Shown: in pieces, positions 32,131 to 44,871 of the stretch
How the letters are laid out: each line of letters opens with the position of its first letter
Numbering within the stretch: the first letter of the stretch is position 1
Translations under genes and position numbers: made by a program
The notes under the pieces: generated by a model
Seen by the model: the letters and a program-made list of their open reading frames with translations, nothing else
Told to the model about the DNA's origin: nothing
Databases searched by the model: none
Source: Aegilops tauschii subsp. strangulata
Taxonomy: Eukaryota > Streptophyta > Magnoliopsida > Poales > Poaceae
Direction of reading: 5' to 3'
Length of the DNA: 64,000 nt
Assembly: GCF_002575655.3 (NCBI RefSeq)
Contig: NC_053041.3
Location: 120,434,318 to 120,498,317 of the forward strand

Positions 32131-34880
32131 TTACTCTTCCTCGTCTATATATGCTCCGGGATCAATAAATGCATCATCATCACTATCAGTAATGACGTGC
32201 TCATCATCATCATCAATAAATGAATCATCATGTGGAAGGTCACCTTTACGTAATCGATCAAGCATTGACAGGTCATCCGCAGCAGTAACCTCTTCTAGTT
32301 CAGGCTCTTCTTGTTCCGGCTCAGGGGTGAAGTCGGGTTCACTGTCGCTGTCTACTCCAATGTTCTAGGGTGAAGTAGAGCCGTTCTTGAAACATTTTTT
32401 TGGAAAGACGTGTTTCTTGGAAGAATTCTCCTTCATATGTGTCGGGGTTAATGTCAGGTTCATAATCCTCTTCATTGGGGGAGGTGATCTAACACGTGGT
32501 GGCACTTCATAAAGGACATCCAACCATTGAGATTTGGATCACTTTGACAGGCCCACGGTAGATAGAAAACTTGGGTTGCCTGTTGAGCCGTAATATAGAC
32601 ACCGGGAACATCCAAATGGGTGCTTTATTTGATTTACACTAGCCCTATATGTTCATGTGTCCTTCTAGTCTCCTTCGGATGGAACCAATAACATTTGAAG
32701 ACTACGCCGTTTGGTGGGTTTGCACCATAGAATTGAAGTTCACAAATTGCTTCAACTCTTCCATAATACTAGATATCTCCTTCGCCGATAGCAGAGACAC
32801 GAAAATTTGTAGACTATAGGTCGGCCATATATAGCTCTTTGTCATAGGTACGAAAGCGATACCCGTTGATGTCGTATTTGTCAAATGAACGGACCTTAAA
32901 GTCAAAACCATTAGACACTTGTCTCAATTCGGCGTCCACAAATTCTGAATTAGCCTACAAGTTTAATAAGAAAGGGACTGTTGCATTAGCCGCAAATTAG
33001 ACGAAGAAATGAAATGGTCTAATGAAATTACCGTTTGTTTGAACCAAGAGATGAAACCAGGATAGCCGCCTCCATGCTTTGCCAGAAGCTCATTCTCTTC
33101 GACGGAATCCTTTTGGATCACCGCTCCATACGAGAATTTGGCGACGTATCGACTGTATCAAATATATCCGGAATAAGAGCAGTTAAAAGGAATTAGAAGT
33201 CGCGAAACAATGTACCAAGAACTTACTCGATGTACGCCCGCACTTCTGTTAGGTTATTGAAGATATACAACAAAATGGTCCGCCATTTTTGACATCCAGC
33301 GTTAAGGGATTAGAAGCACCGGCTGGTGCGAGATTACCTTTGAATACGCTGAGGTTGGATCCACCCTTTTTAGGGTCGCCAGCATTTTACCAAGGCTTCG
33401 AATTATGCAAATGACTATTTTTGGCTTCGTAGTGTGCTGTCACAAAGTTTGTCGCCTCCTCAGTAATGAATGCCTCAGCCATTGATGCTTCAATTCTACG
33501 TTTATTTTTACATTTTGCTCAACGCGTCTTCTGCATCCTCTCAATTGCATAGCACCAACGATTTTGCACGCCCCCCCCCCAATCTTGCCTCGGTCGGGAG
33601 ATGCAAAATCAAGTGTTGCATTGGATTATAGAAGCCCGGCGGAAAGATCTTCTCTAACTTGCAGATCAATTCCGGCGCCAACTCTTCCATTAATTCTAGC
33701 AGGTCAGGCGATAGTTCTTTCGCACAAATAACATGGAAGAAATAGCTCAGCTCTACCAGTACTAGCCATTCATCCTTGGGGATGATGCCACGCAACATCA
33801 TCGGCATTACCCGCTCAATCCATATGTGCCAATCATGACTCTTGAGACCAAATATCTTCAATTTTTCAAGATTCGCTCCCCTCTTTAGATTTGCTACATA
33901 CCCATCGGGGAACATCAACTGCATTTTCACCCACAAGATAATTTCCCTCATAGCTAGCCTTCCAAGATTGAACCATGCCTTTGGCTTTGTCCAGTTCTGC
34001 TTTCCTGTCGGTGGTTGCATGTTTTGTAACGGTCTATGACATAGCGCCTCCTGATCGACTCTAGCCTTAGTATTATCCTTTGACTTCCCATCTATGCTGA
34101 ACAATGTACCAAAAAGTGGCTCGGCGATATCCTTCTCAGTGTGCATCACGTCGATGTTGTGTGGGCAAAGGAGGTCTTTAAAGTAAAGCAGATCCCACAA
34201 GCATATCTTGTGAGTCCAGGCGTGTTCCGAATTATACCCCTTGAAATACCCTGGACGCTCTGGATCTGGCTTGAGTGCGTTTAACTGATCCAGGGTCTCT
34301 TGGCCTGTCAACGGAGGTGGTGCAGAGTTTTTGACAACTCTACCTTTGATGAAGTTCTGCTTGTCTTTCGTGGACTTTTGGCGAGGATCCAGGAACTTTC
34401 TATGCAAGTCGAAGCAAGAAAACTTGCGACCGGCCTGAAGCCAACGAAACTAAAGAGCCCCCTTGCATGTGGGGCACAGGAACCTTCCATGCACACACCA
34501 GCCAATGAATAGTGCATATGCCAGCAAGTGATGTGTCGACTACATGTACCAGACACACATTATGAAGTTCTGTTTGATAAAGGTGTCATATGTCTTGAAC
34601 CCATTATCCCAGGCTTCTTGCAATTCGTCCTTCAGCGGCTGCATGTACATATTCATATTCTTCCCCGGATAGTTGGGCCCTAGAATTATAAATGTGAGGA
34701 AAATGTTCTATCTTTGCATAATCTGTCCGGGGGGGAGATTGAGTGGAATGACAAATACGGGCCAACAACTGTATTGGGCTGCCGTCAGACTAAACACACT
34801 GAACACATCCGTGCTGATGGCGACTCGAGGATGCCTCGGATCTGCCTGCCGCTTTGTCCTCATGTAATGCATTGAAGCGC
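32131..34880 (-). pseudogene. TNP2 transposase of CACTA-2, truncated and broken
   Basis: The middle part is open from 34407 to 33541 (TGQETLDQLNALKPDPERPG, LILHLPTEARLGG). Several frameshifts follow, including extra bases in a C-run near 33570 and in a T-run near 32395. The N-terminal part is missing because the Angela LTR is inserted at 34881. At two places it keeps the sense version of lesions seen in CACTA-1: Gln for the TAG at 6486, and seven Gs for the eight at 6930-6937. Confidence 0.9.
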
Positions 34881-36192
34881 TGAAGGAAATATGCCCTAGA
34901 GGCAATAATAAAGTGATTATTTATTTCCTTATTTCATGATAAATGTTTATTATTTGTGCTAGAATTGTATTAACTGGAAACTTAGTACATGTGTGAATAC
35001 ATAGACAAACAGAGTGTCCCTAGTATTCTTCTACTTGACTAGCTCGGTGATCAAAGATGGTTAAGTTTCCTAGCCATAGACATGTGTTGTCATTTGATGA
35101 ACGGGATCACATCATTAGAGAATGATGTGATGAACAAGACCCATTCGTTAGCTTAGCACTATGATCGTTTAGTTTAATGCTATTGCTTTCTTCATGACTT
35201 ATACATGTTCCTATGACTATGAGATTATGCAACTCCCGAATACCGGAGGAACACTTAGTGTGCTATCAAACGTCACAACGTAACTGGGTGATTATAAAGA
35301 TGCTCTACAGGTGTCTCCGATGGTGTTTGTTGGGTTGGCATAGATCGAGATTAGGATTTGTCACTCCGTATTTCAAAGAGGTATCTCTAGGCCCTGTCGG
35401 TAATGCGCATCACTATAAGCCTTACAAGCAATGTGACTAATGAGTTAGTTGCGGGATGATCCATTATAGAACGAGTAAAGAGACTTGCAGGTAACGAGAT
35501 TTAACTAGGTATGAAGATACCGACGATCGAATCTCGGGCAAGTAAACATACCAATCACAAAGGGAACAACGTACGTTGTTATGCGGTTTGATCGATAAAG
35601 ATCTTCGTAGAATATGTAGGAACCAATATGAGCATCCAGGTTCCGCTATTGGTTATTGACCGGAGATTAGTCTCGGTCATGTCTACATAGTTCTCGAACC
35701 CGTAGGGTCCGCACGCTTAACGTTCGATGATGATCGGTATTATGAGTTTATGTGTTTTGATGTACCGAAGGTTGTTCGGAGTCCCGGATGTGACCACGGA
35801 CATGACGAGGAGTCTCAGAATGGTTGAGACATAAAGATTGATATATTGGAAGGCTATGTTTGGACACCGGAAAGGTTTCGAGTTGATCGGGCATTTTTCC
35901 GGAGTACCGGGAGGTTACCGGAACCCCCCGGGGAGTTAATGGGCCTTAATGGGCCATGGTGGAAGAGAGGAGGAGGCGGCCAAGGTGGGGGGGCGCCCCC
36001 CAAGCCCAATCTGAATTGGGAAGGGGGTCGGCCCCACTTTCCTTCTCTCCCTCTCCCTCTTCATTCTTCTCCTACTCCAACTAGGGAAGGGGGGAAACCT
36101 ACTCCTACTGGGAGTAGGACTCCCCCCCTTGGGCGCGCCATAGAGAGGGCCGGCCCTCCCCTCCTCCACTCCTTTATATACGGGGGAGGTGA
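34881..36192 (+). repeat. Angela-type 5' LTR, first part with TATA box
   Basis: 1312 bp from TGAAGG to just past a TTTATATAC TATA box (36173-36181), where Gypsy-F is inserted. Adding the second part gives an LTR of about 1723 bp, normal for this family. Confidence 0.95.
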
Positions 36193-36666
36193 CGTCGGTG
36201 TCAAAACCGGTGGATCTCGGGTAGGGGATCCCGAACTGTGCGTTTAGGATCAATGGTAACAGGAGACGGGGGACACGATGTTTACCCAGGTTCGGGCCCT
36301 CTCTATGCAGGTAATACCCTACTTCCTGCTTGATTGATCTTGATGAATATGAATGTTACAAGAGTTGATCTACCCTGAGATCGTAATGGCTAAACCCTAG
36401 AAGTCTAGCCTATGAGTATATGGTAATGAATCTGTCCTATCCGGACTATGCTCTCCGGTTTATATAGACACCGGAGAGATCTAGGGTTACATGGAGTCGG
36501 TTACATTAAGGAGGGAATCTTCATAATCGATCGCCTAGCTTGCCTTCCACGCCAAGTAGAGTCCAATCCGGACACAGGTGTAGTCTTCGGTCTTCATAGT
36601 CCAGCAGTCCGGCCCAATGAGTAACAGGTCGGACGCCCGAGGACCCCTTAGTCCTGGACTCCCTCA
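36193..36666 (-). repeat. Gypsy-F 3' LTR
   Basis: Collinear with 44872-45345 over its full 474 bp, with scattered substitutions. Its outer end has lost the terminal CA (CG instead). On the minus strand it is preceded by the purine-rich AGGGGCTAC, the likely polypurine tract. Confidence 0.9.
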
Positions 36667-37092
36667 GTAGCCCCTGAACCTGGCTTCAATGACGAGGAGT
36701 GCGGCGCGCAGATTGTCTTCGGCATTGCAAGGCGGGTTCCCCATCTTCCGAACTCCAAGATGGTCTTCAGATGTAATTATTATATCCGGACCTGCACACA
36801 CCACACACAATCGTAGAGAGAACATAATATTTGTACGAATCTAATCTGTCGACAGCTTCTCCACAACACGACGCTGCGTCTCTCCAGTTATAATTTCGAA
36901 CTGTTTTTCTTCTGGCATCCCACGTTTCGAGACGCGGTCGCCATTGGTCTGTCTTGTCAAAACAGAGATCGTGTCCCCTTATTACGGGATTCTCATTGAT
37001 GCGGGCATGGGTAACCCAACCGTGTCGTTTGCACAGTCCTTGAGAATAGGCGAATCTCAAGGCGAGCGAGGAGGCCTTTAATGTTTGCTGCC

Positions 37093-37100
37093 TTTATAAG
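37093..37100 (+). promoter_or_regulatory. TATA box of the plus-strand gene in Gypsy-F
   Basis: TTTATAAG lies about 100 bp upstream of the ATG at 37201. Between them is a CT-rich leader (37112-37160) of the kind seen in plant core promoters, and the ATG context is CAACCATGTC. The plus-strand gene therefore appears to have its own promoter, independent of the LTRs. Confidence 0.55.
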
Positions 37101-37200
37101 AGGATAAGGATCCCCTCTTCCTCTTCTCACGCTTTCTCTCTGTCTCCGCCTTCTCGAGCTCCAGTGCCCAAGTCCCAATCTTCTTTCCACTCAAGCAACC

Positions 37201-40200
37201 ATGTCCGGATCCGGTGGTCAGGGCAAGTGGATGGTCTCCTCCGTCAAGGAGGAGGACATTACTAAGCTCCGGGTGGCCGGATATTTGGGGACGGGAATTG
37301 CCCACCGCTTGCCGGCCGAGGGACAAATTGTCCCCACGCCGGAGCCCAACGAGAGGGTAGTATTCCTCCCTCATTTCTTCCACGGGCTAGGGTTTCCACT
37401 CCACCCTTTCGTCCGCGGGCTAATGTATTATTACGGGGTGGGTTTCCATGATCTATCCCCGAATTCATTCCTCAACATCTCGGTGTTCATCATCGTATGC
37501 GAGGCCTTCCTCCGCATCCACCCCCACTTTGGGCTATGGCTAAAAGTCTTCAACGGGAAGCCAAAGGTGGTAGATGGCCAGCACGCGGAGTGCGGAGGAG
37601 CCATGGTGAGCAAGCTGCCCAACGTCTCTTGGCCGAAAGGGACTTTTATGGAGACAGTGAAGGAATGGCAGAAGCAGTGGTTCTACATCACAGAACCACG
37701 CGATACTACCTGGGCCGCCGCTACCGAATTCTGCTGCGGCGCTCCTATGCGACTCACCTCCTGGGTCGAGAAGAGTCCGGACTGGTGTTCTCCTGACGAG
37801 CTGATAGCGCTGCAGACTCATGTTCAGAGCATGGTGACCAAGAGCGTCAAGCTCGTCGACGTGATCCAGGTGATGTTAGTTGGTCGGATCCTTCCATGCC
37901 AGCGCCGAAGCCGTCCGCTGTGGGAGATCAATCCAAAGAAGCACCGGACCATGGTGAGGCTCTTCGAGACTACGTACGAAGGCGCATGGAAATTGCTCTT
38001 TAAGGACAATGAGAAACCACCGGCCACGGATTCAGACCGTGGTCACGATAGTACACACCCCGCCAGCAAGGTATGTTATTTTGAACGAGTCCTCAACCTA
38101 ATTGTTTTGGGGATGATATCAGAGCCTTTATTATTGCTCCTTTAGGACTGGATGGAGAGGGCGAAGCGGATCCAGTGTCCGGCTCTGCTGCCTGAGGAAC
38201 CCGTCATCCCGCGTTTGGCGGAGATGCTGGTACCGGTGCCGTATAAGGCGCCGGAGAAGAAGGCCAAGAAGAAGGCCAAGGGGGCCAAGAGTGGCCTCCG
38301 TTGTAAGGACACTTCGGACGTGGCGTTCGAGGACGACGAAACTCATTCCTCCGTCCCTGAGGACAATGACGGGGAAGACGAGGAGGTGGAAGTAAACAAT
38401 CCTCCCCCCAAGCAGAGCAAGAAGAAGAGGGCGGCTCCGGTGCATCTGGAAGCGGAGGCGCCCAAAAAGGGGAAGGGTGTTCCCGCGGTCAACACTGCGT
38501 GGGACGTTGACAGTAGTCCGGAACGACGCCCCCGCACTAAGCCCCATGCCGCGTCGTAAGTGACATGGCTTATTTATGCACACATCCAGCCCTTTCTCTC
38601 CGTTATCTTGATGTGGTTAGCCATACCATTGCAGTCCGACCCGCGACCTGATCCAGCGATCCTCGTGTGGAAGTTCGTTGGCCCCGTTGGAGATGGCGAG
38701 CCAGTCGCCACCGCCCGCTTATTCCCCCGGGGCCGGGGACGACACTGAAGTGCTACCCCGGAGGGTCGATCCGAACCGGGGAGGAGCCCAGGCCGCTGTA
38801 CGGGAGGCGCCACAAGGCGAAGCCTCCACTGCCGGACATATGGAGGGGACGATCCCCATGGAGACTGGCGAAAAGGGCCGCATCCTTCTTGGCCCGCAGC
38901 CGAATACGATTCTGGAGGCCCATATGGCTCTGGAGTCTGGTGGGCAGCCCCCTTTGAAGGAGGGGGGTGCACTGCTTCCGCCGGTAGTCCCTGTCCATCC
39001 AGGGGCGCCGGATTCCTTGATGGAGGTGCTATGAGGCGCCTCCGTTATGGAAGAGCATCGTGTCCTTATGCGCATGGTGATCGAGAAGGTTCAGTTTGCC
39101 AAGAGTGGACTGAATGAAGCCTGCAGCAACATGTTGACAGGTTTCGAGGTAAGTGACATAGAAAAAACCTCATATAGTCAGTAGCCCCTGAGACACTGTC
39201 CGGTGTTCGGTAAGAGGAACCGGACAGAGGATTAATCCTATGGTGTAGGAGACTAACGTGATATGTGTGCATGAGCAGGCGTCGCTGTTGGCCGCGACCT
39301 CACATGTTGCCGAAGTCTCTGAACTGAAGCAGAGGCTGGAGCGCACCGAGAACGAGCTCGGCGAGGTTAGAGTGCGGCTGCAGGAGAGCAAGGTAAGCAA
39401 CGTCTTGCTGTGTGTTCGGAAAGCGGAGACGCTTTGTAGTAACTGTAATGTCAAAATGTATGCAGGAGCCGCGACCGAGGTCGAGGCCCTGAGGAAGGCC
39501 CTGGGCGAGGCTGAGGAGAAGGCTGTCCAGTAGCAAGCCGCTCGTAATAAGCTCAAGGCCCGTGTCAAGGAAATCCAGCAGGAGCTCCATGATGCAGTGA
39601 AAAAATGTGAGACCTTGGAGAATGACGCGTCGGCTCACGGGGCCGAACTCACCAAGGCTCGTCATGGCGCGGAGACCGCGCGGAATGAGGCCCAGGCCGT
39701 CATCCAGGAGATCCAGGAGGCCAAGAAGATCACGACGGGTAAGGCTTTTAAGATGCAAAGCAAGTATGCGGAGAGGCAGTACCTTTTACTAACCCGGGTT
39801 CGGAGTTCCCCAGGAGCTTTTGCGGATCTACCACATAGCGTATCAGACGCTGTGGCGTTCTACCGAGCCGAAGGAGGGGGTTCTACGGAGAAGCTATTCT
39901 GGTCGCAGTATGCGACGCCAGAGCATCCCGTGTCTTTCACCGATCAGCTGAAACAGCTGGTGGAGCTGCACAGGGTGGCCGAGCTAGCCATGAGGGATTT
40001 GACAATCCGGCTATGGCCAGACGAAGCTATGCCCGGCAGCTACTTCGGACTCGTGAGGCGGCTATTAGAAGCCTGTCCGTGGCTGGACGTCATCAAGCGC
40101 TCTGTATGTATTGAAGGAGCCCGTATGGCCTTCGCTCGCTGCAAGATGTGGTGGGCGAAGATGAACGCTGTTGAAGTGGCCAGCGGGCCGGCAGAGGGGA

Positions 40201-40295
40201 AGGAGCACCGCACACCTGAGAAATATTTTGCGGATGTCGTGCAAGGGTCTCAACTTGTGGCAGCTCAATGTTCGAAGGACATTATTTTCGAATGA
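37201..40295 (+). pseudogene. Plus-strand 'putative gypsy type transposon' protein gene, antisense to gag-protease
   Basis: Proposed exons are 37201-38070, 38146-38555, 38635-39148, 39279-39392 and 39466-40295, with GT-AG borders; the first three introns keep phase. Exon 1 (MSGSGGQGKWMVSSVKEED to about residue 290) resembles the Pfam family of putative gypsy-type transposon proteins (PF04195), with FLPHFFHGLGFPLHPFVRGL. Exon 2 is Lys-rich and acidic, likely nuclear. The later exons are a long coiled coil (EALRKALGEAEEKAVQ) ending in a conserved globular part (AMRDLTIRLWPDEAMPGSYF). Defects are TGA at 39032-39034, TAG at 39531-39533 and a phase mismatch at the fourth intron. Function of the family is unknown. 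Confidence 0.75.
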
Positions 40296-41481
40296 ATACA
40301 TTCATATTTTCCTTTGCCTTGTATTATAAAGACAAAGCTTGTTTTGTAATGTAATCTTGTTATGCTTTAAATTGTCTCCTCCTGTGCGGCCGTGTTATAT
40401 GCAATCTGAGGGTTGGCCAGTCGTCGGCTTCTGCCCTGACGTAATTAGTACGGAGGTGTTCGGGATGGAATCTAAACAATCTTGATCCAATTATATGGTC
40501 CTTGAAGGAGTTCTTTAGCGCAACGAACAAGGCAATCAGACTATACAGCTTGAACGCCCACACTTAGCCATAGGAGTTTTATAATTAAGCAAGTGCGGAG
40601 CCCCTAGTCCAAGCCAGGGTGGTGTCAGCATCTGATCGGGAAGTGCCGACCCTTCGCGTGACGCGGAAAAAATCTCCAACGATTTTGTAACCCTCGAAAA
40701 GCTGACCGGCTCACGCCGTATCATGACAGTCAGTTTTCAGCTTTCTCTACTAAGGTTCTCATCCGGTCAAGGCCAGGGCACAATTGCAGTGGTTCTCCCT
40801 TTACTACCCTAGCCGATAGAGCGGAACGTAGGGTAGCAAGCACAGGAGCCGGGCAACCCAACTATTCACCAAAGACATGATTCGGAGCCAATGCATATAA
40901 TGCTAAATTCGGGGTGCCGAACCTTTATACTAGAAGAGTTCGGACTTTGTTGCCGTTTTATGGGGCGATAGGCAGCCCCTGGCGAATATGAAACGTACAA
41001 AATGGTACCGATATAGCTAATAAGCAAATCAAAATGAAATGAAGTAAGGGGCGAAAACCATAAAAACTGGGCCGCAAATTTATTTTCATTATAACTGAAT
41101 AGATACGTTAAGGCGTATCATGTACAAATAGTGCGATAAGCACCCGGGCTATTTAATATGCCAGAATCAAGAGGGGGCAGTATACGGGTCCTGAGAAATA
41201 AGTAAAAAATACCGTCAGGAAGAACGTATGGAGGTTACCATACACACCTATGCTGCATGCCCCCTTTGTATGCCAATCCTTCGAACGGGATGGTGATCAG
41301 GCTCGTGGGAAAAGGAACCTGAAACAGAAAGAGAAAGGTGTATCCGGGGTCGGTCTAGCCGAACTATATGTTCCGGTTAAGCTTGTGCCTCCGTCGATGT
41401 CCATGGAATTTCGAGTGCGTAATTATGTACGCGTGGTACGAAAGCCGCTACTTCATCGGGACTGGGACGGAGGCCAAATTG
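40296..41481. other. Gypsy-F spacer where pol would be expected
   Basis: About 1.2 kb between the 3' ends of the converging plus-strand gene and the minus-strand protease. No RT, RNase H or integrase motif was found in any frame. It probably holds both transcription ends. Confidence 0.6.
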
Positions 41482-42204
41482 CTAATCGAGCTCTTGACGA
41501 GCTGCGATGTCCTGCTGCAGTGTAGTTCGGAACCTTTTGATGGTGTCCAAGAGCTCGGCAGCCGCACTATGGAGCTGCTTGAGAAGGCCGCTTTGTACCT
41601 CTGCTGCTAGGGCGGCGGTGTGCTCCTCTGTTCGTAGGGAGCGTTCCGTATTGCCATTGACTGTTATGACGCCTCGTGGACCGGGCATCTTGAGCTTGAG
41701 ATAAGCATAGTGTGGCACTGCATTGAATCTGGCAAATGATGTTCGTCCGAGCAGCGCATGGTAGCCGCTGCGGAAGGGGACGATGTCGAAGATTAGCTCC
41801 TCGCTTCCGAAATTGTCCGGAGAGCCAAAGACCACTTCCAGCGTGATTGAGCCCGTACAGCGGGCCTCGACGCCTGGAATGACTCCTTTGAAGGTGGTCT
41901 TTGTTGGTTTAATTCGGGAGGGGTCAATGCCCATCTTCCGCACTGTGTCTTGATAGAGCAGGTTGAGGATGCTACCACCGTCCATTAGGACTCGCGTCAG
42001 GTGAAATCCGTCGATGATTGGGTCTAGGACCAACGCGGCCGAACCGCCATGACGGATACTAGTTGGGTGGTCTCGGCGATCAAAGGTGATCGGGAATGAC
42101 AACCATGGGTTGAATTTAGGGGCGACTGGCTCTACCGCGTAGACGTCCCTGAGTGCTCGCTTACGCTCCCTTTTAGGGATGTGAGTAGCGTATATCATGT
42201 TCAT
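41482..42204 (-). CDS. Gypsy-F protease ORF
   Basis: 240 residues starting MNMIYATHIPKRERKRALR. The aspartic protease active site reads LTRVLMDGGSILNLLYQDTV (D-G-G-S), with the later hydrophobic-Gly motif SGYHALLGRTSFARFN. The frame ends without entering a reverse transcriptase. Its ATG (42204-42202) overlaps the TGA of gag (42203-42201) as ATGA, directly after a run of eleven Cs on the coding strand. It would process the element's Gag. Confidence 0.8.
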   Translation of the reverse strand: MNMIYATHIPKRERKRALRDVYAVEPVAPKFNPWLSFPITFDRRDHPTSIRHGGSAALVLDPIIDGFHLTRVLMDGGSILNLLYQDTVRKMGIDPSRIKPTKTTFKGVIPGVEARCTGSITLEVVFGSPDNFGSEELIFDIVPFRSGYHALLGRTSFARFNAVPHYAYLKLKMPGPRGVITVNGNTERSLRTEEHTAALAAEVQSGLLKQLHSAAAELLDTIKRFRTTLQQDIAARQELD

Positions 42205-44823
42205 CGTTTTGACTTGGGGGGGGGGGATTTCTTCTGACCCCCCGTGTTTGGCTGCCGGGGCTCTTCGTCCTCGTCCTCACTTTGTGATCCCTTTTCTTTA
42301 TGTTTGGCATTTAACTTGCCGGCCTGCTTAAAAACCCAACAGTCCCTGTTGGTGTGGTTGGCTTGCTTATCTGGGGTGCCATGTATTTGGCACGGACGGT
42401 CGAGTATGCGGTCCAGGCTGGAAGGTCCTTCATTATTTCTTTTGTAAGGCTTCTTCCGTTGGTCGGACTTGGAGCCGCTGAATCCGGCGTTGACTGTGGT
42501 GTCATCGTTGTTGTTGTCATTGCTTTGGCGTTTGTGCCTATTGCGCCGGAGCTTGCCAGTGCTATTTTTGGCCTCAGAGGGGCCTGTCTCGCTGGCTATG
42601 TTATTACTACGAGCCAGCCAACTATCATCTCCCGCGCAAAAGCGGGTCATGAGTGCCGTGAGGGCTGCCATGGATTTCGGCTTTTCTTGGCCGAGGTGGC
42701 GGGCGAGCCATTCGTCCCGGATGTTATGCTTAAATGCTGCTAGTGCTTCGGCATCCGGACAGTCGACGATCTGGTTCTTTTTGGTTAGGAACCTAGTCCA
42801 GAATTTTCTGGCTGATTCTCCTGGTTGTTGAACTATGTGGCTTAAGTCATCGGCGTCAGGTGGCCGGACATATGTCCCTTGGAAGTTGTCCAGGAAGGCT
42901 TCTTCCAAGTCCTCCCAGCTGCCAATAGAATTTTCAGGCAGGCTGTTAAGCCAGTGCCGAGCTGGCCCTTTGAGCTTTAGTGGGAGGTATTTGATGGCGT
43001 GGAGGTCGTCTCCTCGAGCCATGGGGATGTGGAGGATGAAATCCTCGATCCATACTGCGAGATCGGTTGTGCCGTCGTATGATTCGAGATTGACAGGCTT
43101 GAATCCCTCGGGGAATTTGTGATCCAATACTTCGTCCGTGAAGCAGAGAGGGTGTGCGGCACCTCTATATCTGGCCGAGTCGTGGCGTAGCTCTGATGGA
43201 GTCCGTCTGCGGTATTCGGCCCGGGCGTGGTTAGATTTATCACGTCCGAATAGGTAGCCTTCTTCGTGCCTCGAGGCACGTCCTCGCGATCCGTAGATCG
43301 ATCTTGTATGTCCTGCTTTACTATCCAGGGTTTGTCGAAGGTCGTACGTATGGTTCCGAGCTGGTTTGTCTCTGTTTTTGCGAAACGGTGGGGCGGGCTG
43401 CTGTTCCGCCTTGTTTGCCGTTGTGTCCCGACCGTGGGGTGGTCGATCTGCCGCTCTATCTCGACCACGTGGTGGCCGTTCCGCATTGCGCGAGGGAGGT
43501 ATGGGATCTGGTGCCTCCTCATCGAACTGAGGTAGCAGTTTGCGTTGTGGGTAGCTCTTGGTTGGGCGCTTGAGGCCGTATTCTTCAGCTGTCAGGACAT
43601 TAGTCCATTTGTCGACGAGCAGATCTTGTTCAGCTTGGAGCACCTGTTGTTTCTTTTTTAGGCTCCTTGCAGTGGCTATGAGTCGTAGCTTGAAGCGCTC
43701 CTGCTCGAGAGGGTCCTCAGGCACGATGAAATCGTCGTTGCCGAGGCTTGTCTCCTCCTCGGAGGGTGGATGATAGCTATCGTCCTCCAGGTCATCTTCT
43801 ATGGCCTGTTCATCAGGGTTATCCTGCTCGTTGCAGTTTTCCTCCTGTTCGGATGTAGCTCCAACAGGGTCTTCATTGTTTTCGGCGTCGCCCGGGGTAC
43901 TATTTTCTCCAGTGCCCGTATTGCCATCCTTTGACCGACGAGGCTTAGAACGGCGTTTGGGGCGGCGCGCTTGGACTGCGTCTCCGAGGGTTTGTTCTTA
44001 TCCGGCTCTTCTTTGTCGTCGCCAGATCCTTTGGGCGTATCAACCATGTATACGTCGTACGAAGAAGTGGCCGTCCAACATCCAGTGAATCGCGGGTCTT
44101 GGCCTTGCTCATTGTCGGCATCGTCGTCCATACCGTCGATGTCTTCGGAGCCATAAGTACGCCGGTTAGGTCATCGACGGTGGCTATGAAGTAGGTGGCG
44201 GGTGGGAAGCAAAATTCCTCGTCATCCGCCTCTAGGTCGAACCGAACATAGTTCGGTCGTGAGTCTTCTTCCAAGGACAATTTCTTCAAAGAGTTTAGTA
44301 CGTCACCCAAAGGCGAATGCTGGAAGATGTCTGCGGCGCTAAATTTGAAAATCGATAACCGATCCAGCTCGGTGTCCGCAGGTGCATCCAGTCCAGAACG
44401 TATGGCCGGATACGAGTCCGGAGTTCCATTGACGCAAGCATCGCAGGATGTCGAGTCCGTGTGCGGCTCCAACGCCGTAGGCTTTGTGGCCTCGGAGGGC
44501 ACGGTCTGCTCCGGTTCTGGAGCCGTTGCAGCAACAGGATCCATCTCCTGGACGTAGTCCGATAACTGATTTAAGTCATATTCGTCGGAGCACGGGGAAG
44601 CAACCACCGCGGTTTCGAATCCATTGAATATCAAGTCTCCACGGATATCCGCGACGTAGTTTAGGCTCCCAAATTTGACATGGTGGCCAGGGGCGTAGCT
44701 ATCGATCTTCTCCATATGGCCAAGCGAGTTGGCCTGCAGTACAAAGCCACCGAACACAAAGATTTGTCCGGGGAGGAAGGTCTCTCCCCGGACGGCATCA
44801 ACAATGATGATCGAAGGGGCCAT
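42201..44823 (-). pseudogene. Gypsy-F gag, broken by frameshifts in its N-terminal part
   Basis: The likely start is ATG at 44823 (MAPSIIIVDAVRGETFLPGQ), 49 bases inside the 5' LTR border. The frame shifts near 44150 and again near 43800. The remaining 1524 bases (43724-42201) are open and hold the gag core (YLPLKLKGPARHWLNSLPE, PGESARKFWTRFLTKKNQIV) and a Cys/His cluster (CQIHGTPDKQANHTNRDC) that may bind RNA. Gag would form the particle used by this RT-less element. Confidence 0.8.
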
Positions 44824-44871
44824 CGAACCCTTTCGTCGACGGCACAGTGGAACTCTCAATGAAAGCACCAA

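Larger units (their letters stand above)
30548..34880 (-). mobile_element. CACTA-2, partial second copy of the CACTA-1 family
   Basis: Aligns in order and orientation with 2791-7075 of CACTA-1. Its left portion is missing at the CACTA-3 terminus and its right portion is cut off by the Angela-type LTR at 34881. It contains broken TNPA-like and TNP2 genes on the minus strand. Confidence 0.9.

Noticed and set aside
35846..36247. 133-residue plus-strand ORF near the Angela LTR
   Set aside because: It crosses the Angela LTR/Gypsy-F junction and is created by the insertion; no protein motif is present.
42354..43773. Several plus-strand ORFs of 70-130 residues in Gypsy-F
   Set aside because: They are antisense shadows of the gag core, which has clear gag motifs and the codon pattern on the minus strand.
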